From: Pseudomonadota bacterium
Lineage (GTDB): Bacteria; Pseudomonadota; Alphaproteobacteria; Rhizobiales; Xanthobacteraceae
Reading direction: 5' to 3'
Assembly: GCA_021779635.1 (NCBI GenBank)
Contig: JAJYAH010000213.1
Location: forward strand, 1-9,287
DNA: 9,287 nt
The notes beneath the pieces were generated by a model. That model had not been told where the DNA came from. It did not search any database and saw nothing but the letters and a program-made list of their open reading frames with translations. Numbering within the stretch: the first letter of the stretch is position 1; each line of letters starts with the position of its first letter. A program made the translations under genes and the position numbers. Of the stretch, positions 6,399 to 9,287 are shown piece by piece.

Positions 6399-6983
6399 AT
6401 GAGCGCGATCATTCGCAAGATCGTTACGGTCGTTGAAGAGACCCGTCTGGAAATGGGACGCAACGTGACGCCGCCGGCCCGTCGCGCCGCGGCGATCGCG
6501 GTGATCGAGAATCCGTTTGCCGGAAGATATGTCGAGGACCTTTCGCCGCTGATCGCGATTGGCGAGGAACTCGGCGAATTGCTCGCGACAACGGCCGTGG
6601 CCGCGCTCGGCATCGAAGGGCCGAACGCGCAGAGTTACGGCAAGGCGGCCGCGGTCGGCGAAAACGGCGAACTGGAACATGCGGCGGCGATCCTGCATCC
6701 CAAGATGGGCGCGCCGGTGCGCAAGGTGCTGGGCAAGGGCGCGGCGCTGATTCCGTCGTCCAAGAAGCGCGGTGGTCTCGGCACGGTGCTGAACATTCCG
6801 CTTGGGCACAAGGATGCGGCGTTCGTGCGAAGTCACTTCGACGGCATGGAAGTGCAGATCAATGATGCGCCGCGCGCCAACGAGATCATGGTGGCGCTGG
6901 CGGTCACCGACAGCGGCAGGCCGCTGCCCCGGGTCGGAGGTCTGACCGTGGCCGAGATCAAGGGCGACGACGGACTGCGCTAA
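6399..6983 (+). CDS. AA_synth / DUF1185 family protein of unknown function
   Basis: This 194-residue soluble protein matches what I know of the 'amino acid synthesis' family (PF06684, DUF1185), whose name does not reflect a proven reaction. Conserved-looking segments are NPFAGRY at 38-44, SYGKAAAVG at 79-87, EHAAAILHPKMG at 93-104 and PSSKKRGG at 119-126. They offer His, Lys and Ser residues that could be catalytic. There is no cysteine, signal peptide or membrane segment. It lies 21 bases after the UPF0280 gene with AAGG at 6386-6389, 9 bases before the ATG, so it belongs to the same operon. In a reductive nicotinate pathway the next step is ring opening of tetrahydro-6-oxonicotinate. Assigning that step to this protein would be speculation, since the E. 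barkeri enzyme for it is an amidohydrolase. Confidence 0.75.
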   Translation: MSAIIRKIVTVVEETRLEMGRNVTPPARRAAAIAVIENPFAGRYVEDLSPLIAIGEELGELLATTAVAALGIEGPNAQSYGKAAAVGENGELEHAAAILHPKMGAPVRKVLGKGAALIPSSKKRGGLGTVLNIPLGHKDAAFVRSHFDGMEVQINDAPRANEIMVALAVTDSGRPLPRVGGLTVAEIKGDDGLR

Positions 6984-7010
6984 TCGACGATTCAACATGG
7001 GAGGTCTGGG

Positions 7011-8216
7011 ATGCAACGAAGCAAACGTCTGTTGGGTGGGGCTATCGGCGTTCTGCTCGCCGGCATCGCCAACGCCGCTTTGGCGCAGAGCGAAATCAAG
7101 ATCGGCGAGATCAACAGCTATTCGTTGCTGCCGGCCTTCACCGAGCCCTATCGCAAGGGCTGGCAGCTTGCGGTCGAGGAAATCAATGCCGCCGGCGGCG
7201 TCAACGGCAGGAAGCTCGTGGTAGTCTCCAAGGATGACAGCGGCAAGCCGGCCGACGCGCAGACGGCGGCCAACGAGCTGGTGTCGAGCGAGAATGTGGT
7301 GATGCTGACCGGCACGTTCCTGTCGAATATCGGTCTGGCCGTCAGCGACTTTGCGAAACAGAAGAAGGTTTTCTTCCTGGCGGCCGAGCCCTTGACCGAT
7401 GCCATTACCTGGGAGAAGGGCAATCGCTACACCTTCCGCCTGCGGCCTTCCAATTACATGCAGGCGGCGATGCTGGTGGAAGAGGCGGCGAAGCTGCCGG
7501 CCAAGCGCTGGGCGACAATCGCGCCGAATTATGAATATGGCCAGTCCGCGGTGGCGGTGTTCAAGAAACTGATGTCGGAAAAGCGGCCCGATATCCAGTG
7601 GGTCGACGCGCAGTGGCCGCCGCAGGGCAAGATCGACGCGGGACCGGTGGTGCAGGCGCTTAACGAGGCCAATCCTGAAGCCATTCTCAACGTGACCTTC
7701 GGAGCTGATCTGGTGAAGTTTGTGCGCGAAGGCAATACCCGCGGTCTCTTCAAAAATCGCGCGGTGGTCAGCTTCCTCACCGGCGAACCCGAATATCTCG
7801 ATCCTTTGAAGGATGAAACGCCGGAAGGCTGGATCGTCACCGGTTACCCCTGGTACAGCATCAAGACGCCGGAGCACGACGCGTTCCTGAAGGCCTATCA
7901 GGCCAAGTACAAGGATTATCCGAGGCTCGGTTCGATCGTCGGTTATGAGACCATGAAATCGGCCGCTGCCATCCTCGCCAAGGCCAAGTCGGACGATCCG
8001 GAGAAGCTGATCGCGGCCGCGGAGGGATTGTCGGTGCCGTCACCGTTCGGCGAGATCACCTTCCGCAAGATCGATCACCAGTCGACGCTCGGCGCGTTCG
8101 TCGGCAGGACCGCGCTCAAGGACGGCAAGGGCATCATGGTGGATTCAGTCTATCGTAAAGGCTCGGACTACCTGCCGAGCGATGATGAAGTTTCAAAGCT
8201 GCGCCCGAAGGAGTGA
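7011..8216 (+). CDS. HAAT-family ABC transporter substrate-binding protein (LivK-like)
   Basis: This 401-residue periplasmic binding protein is of the Leu/Ile/Val type (Peripla_BP_6). It would capture the imported solute and deliver it to the permease encoded downstream. Residues 1-25 form a classic signal peptide: R3, K5 and R6, a hydrophobic core, and an ALA site with cleavage before Q26. The mature protein opens with IKIGEINSYS, then GWQLAVEEINAAGGVNGRKL and SKDDSGKPADAQTAANEL, all standard for the first lobe. The start is well set: GGAGGT at 7000-7005 lies 5 bases before the ATG, and the previous gene ends 27 bases upstream, so co-transcription is likely. The sequence does not reveal the ligand. 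HAAT systems carry amino acids, aromatic acids and amides, and the neighbours suggest nicotinate, a hydroxylated derivative or a pathway acid. A weaker alternative is an unrelated transporter that happens to adjoin the cluster. Confidence 0.9.
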   Translation: MQRSKRLLGGAIGVLLAGIANAALAQSEIKIGEINSYSLLPAFTEPYRKGWQLAVEEINAAGGVNGRKLVVVSKDDSGKPADAQTAANELVSSENVVMLTGTFLSNIGLAVSDFAKQKKVFFLAAEPLTDAITWEKGNRYTFRLRPSNYMQAAMLVEEAAKLPAKRWATIAPNYEYGQSAVAVFKKLMSEKRPDIQWVDAQWPPQGKIDAGPVVQALNEANPEAILNVTFGADLVKFVREGNTRGLFKNRAVVSFLTGEPEYLDPLKDETPEGWIVTGYPWYSIKTPEHDAFLKAYQAKYKDYPRLGSIVGYETMKSAAAILAKAKSDDPEKLIAAAEGLSVPSPFGEITFRKIDHQSTLGAFVGRTALKDGKGIMVDSVYRKGSDYLPSDDEVSKLRPKE

Positions 8217-8247
8217 ATCCGTTGAGCCTATTTCGAAAAGTTGAATT

Positions 8248-8334
8248 CGTCATTGCGAGGAGCGAAGCGACGAAGCAATCCAGCTTTGTTTGTTGCAAGC
8301 GCGTCTGGATTGCTTCGCTGCGCTCGCAATGACG
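8248..8334. repeat. Palindromic intergenic repeat, REP-like element 1
   Basis: The left arm (8248-8283, beginning CGTCATTGCGAGGAGCGAAG) and the right arm (8305-8334, CTGGATTGC...GCAATGACG) are inverted copies. Their outer 12 bases and inner 12 bases match exactly. The left arm carries 6 extra bases in the middle, and a 21-base loop separates the arms. I recognise the CATTGCGAG...GAAGCAATCC pattern as a dispersed repeat of Bradyrhizobium-type genomes, from memory. Its place between binding-protein and permease genes recalls the REP elements of the malE-malF gap. No T-run follows, so it is not a typical intrinsic terminator. Confidence 0.85.
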
Positions 8335-8341
8335 GTAGAGA

Positions 8342-8388
8342 CCTCATCCTGAGGAGCATCGCGAAGCGATGCGTCTCGAAGGACGAGG
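8342..8388. repeat. Palindromic intergenic repeat, REP-like element 2
   Basis: A second, different palindrome begins 7 bases after the first. It is an imperfect outer stem of CCTCATCCT paired with AGGACGAGG, enclosing a perfect inner hairpin ATCGC-GAA-GCGAT at 8358-8370. The CCTCATCCTGAGGAGC...GTCTCGAAGGA pattern is also one I recall as scattered in Bradyrhizobium and Rhodopseudomonas. It ends 37 bases before the permease start. Two unrelated repeat families side by side suggest this gap tolerates insertions, possibly by nested mobilisation. Confidence 0.8.
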
Positions 8389-8425
8389 CAATGTTCGGAA
8401 AGAAAGTACTGGCACTGGACCATAA

Positions 8426-9287
8426 ATGGCCTTCTACTTCGTCCAGTTCCTGACCGGTCTTGCCAGCGCGGCGTCGCTGTTTCTGGTCGCGTCGGGCCTG
8501 TCGATCATCTTCGGCGTGACGCGGATCGTCAATTTCGCGCATGGCGCTTTCTATATGCTCGGCGCCTATGTCGCGTTCACGCTGACGGCGAGATTTTCCG
8601 GCGCGGTCGGATTTTGGGGCGGCATCGTCGTGGCAGCCCTGATCGTCGCCGCCGTCGGCGCGCTGGTCGAGATGGTGCTGCTGCGGCGGATTTATCACTC
8701 GCCCGAATTGTTTCAGTTGCTGGCGACATTCGGCCTGACTCTGATGGTCGAGGATCTGGTGGTGCTGATCTGGGGCCCGGACGATCTTTTGGGTCCTCGT
8801 GCGCCGGGATTTCGCGGCGCGGTTGATTTCTTCGGCCAGAATGTCCCGAGCTACGACCTGTTCTTGATCGCGCTCGGCCCGATCGTGCTCGGCGTGCTGT
8901 GGCTGTTGTTCCAGCGGACCCGCTGGGGCGTGCTGGTTCGCGCCGCGACCCAGGATCGCGATATGGTCGCGGCACTCGGCGTCAATCAGAAATGGCTGTT
9001 CACAAGCGTGTTCGCGGTCGGCGTGTTCCTTGCGGCACTCGGCGGCGCGCTGCAGATTCCGCGCGACGCGGTCAATCACGCCATGGACCTGCGGATCATT
9101 GTCGACGTGTTCGTCGTGGTGGTGATCGGCGGTCTCGGCAGCATCGTCGGCGCCTTTGTCGCGGCGGTGCTGGTGTCCGAATTGAATGCGTTCGGTATCC
9201 TTATTTTTCCAAAGATATCCATCATCCTGGTGTTCCTGGTAATGGCCGCCGTTCTGATCGTGCGGCCATGGGGCCTGTTCGGCAAGC
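8426..9287 (+). CDS. HAAT-family ABC transporter permease (LivH-like), 3' end cut by window edge
   Basis: This is the first inner-membrane permease of the importer; 287 residues are visible. Hydrophobic segments alternate throughout, and LivH signatures are present: NFAHGAFYMLGAY at 36-48, the cytoplasmic coupling loop RAATQDRDMVAALGVN at 172-187 that contacts the ATPases, and GGLGSIVGAF at 235-244. The visible end, IVRPWGLFGK at 278-287, is typical of the last few residues of the family, so only a short tail is missing. The ATG at 8426 is directly preceded by an in-frame TAA (8423-8425), which excludes an upstream start. The ribosome site is weak (GGA at 8417-8419). The gap after the binding-protein gene is 209 bases, unusually wide for this operon type, and mostly filled by the two palindromic repeats. 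LivM-, LivG- and LivF-type genes would be expected to the right. Confidence 0.93.
   Translation, partial: MAFYFVQFLTGLASAASLFLVASGLSIIFGVTRIVNFAHGAFYMLGAYVAFTLTARFSGAVGFWGGIVVAALIVAAVGALVEMVLLRRIYHSPELFQLLATFGLTLMVEDLVVLIWGPDDLLGPRAPGFRGAVDFFGQNVPSYDLFLIALGPIVLGVLWLLFQRTRWGVLVRAATQDRDMVAALGVNQKWLFTSVFAVGVFLAALGGALQIPRDAVNHAMDLRIIVDVFVVVVIGGLGSIVGAFVAAVLVSELNAFGILIFPKISIILVFLVMAAVLIVRPWGLFGK

Noticed and set aside
6306..7877. A 523-codon open frame on the minus strand, opposite the DUF1185 and binding-protein genes.
   Set aside because: It has low-complexity composition rich in R, H, G and D with no recognisable domain, and it is exactly antisense to two well-supported genes. High GC at third codon positions creates such frames.
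8248..8334. Rho-independent terminator between the binding-protein and permease genes.
   Set aside because: The stem is long and interrupted with a 21-base loop and no following T-run; the sequence matches a dispersed repeat type instead.
8228..9079. A 283-codon minus-strand open frame across the repeats and the permease gene.
   Set aside because: It runs through repeat DNA and is antisense to a clear LivH reading frame; its composition (Q, R, D, H-rich) is typical of shadow frames.

Overview
The window is GC-rich and reads as alphaproteobacterial chromosome, most likely Bradyrhizobium or a close relative (Nitrobacteraceae). This rests on base composition, on the gene types, and on two palindromic intergenic repeats at 8248-8388 of a kind I recall as dispersed in Bradyrhizobium and Rhodopseudomonas genomes. 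No database search was possible, so the taxon is an inference.

Layout. Positions 1-3686 hold a leftward pair: nicA (3219-3686, small 2x[2Fe-2S] subunit) and nicB (3219 to beyond the left edge, molybdopterin subunit with C-terminal c-type haem domains). Together they look like a cytochrome-linked nicotinate dehydrogenase making 6-hydroxynicotinate. Positions 3687-4023 are a divergent control region. It has one sigma70-like promoter facing each way, and each promoter carries a copy of the same near-palindromic operator (core GTTYGYATACAAAC). Positions 4024-6983 hold a compact rightward operon: a 6-hydroxynicotinate reductase-like Fe-S protein, a UPF0280/ApbE-superfamily protein overlapping it by 4 bases, and an AA_synth/DUF1185 protein. 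From 7011 a branched-chain-amino-acid-type (HAAT) ABC importer begins: a secreted binding protein (7011-8216), a repeat-filled gap, and a LivH-type permease cut by the right edge.

How the genes fit together. The proposed route is import by the ABC system, hydroxylation of nicotinate by NicAB with electrons passed to periplasmic haems, and then reductive rather than oxidative attack on 6-hydroxynicotinate to 1,4,5,6-tetrahydro-6-oxonicotinate. This resembles the Eubacterium barkeri fermentation and the reductive route reported for Azorhizobium caulinodans. It is not the NicC/NicX route of Pseudomonas putida. The shared operators suggest both arms answer to one regulator, probably GntR-type, not encoded here.

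The most interesting lead is the UPF0280 protein. It keeps ApbE-like flavin-transferase motifs and is translationally coupled to a homologue of an enzyme known to carry covalent flavin, so it may be that enzyme's dedicated flavinylation factor. The DUF1185 protein has no assigned step and is a candidate for the next reaction.
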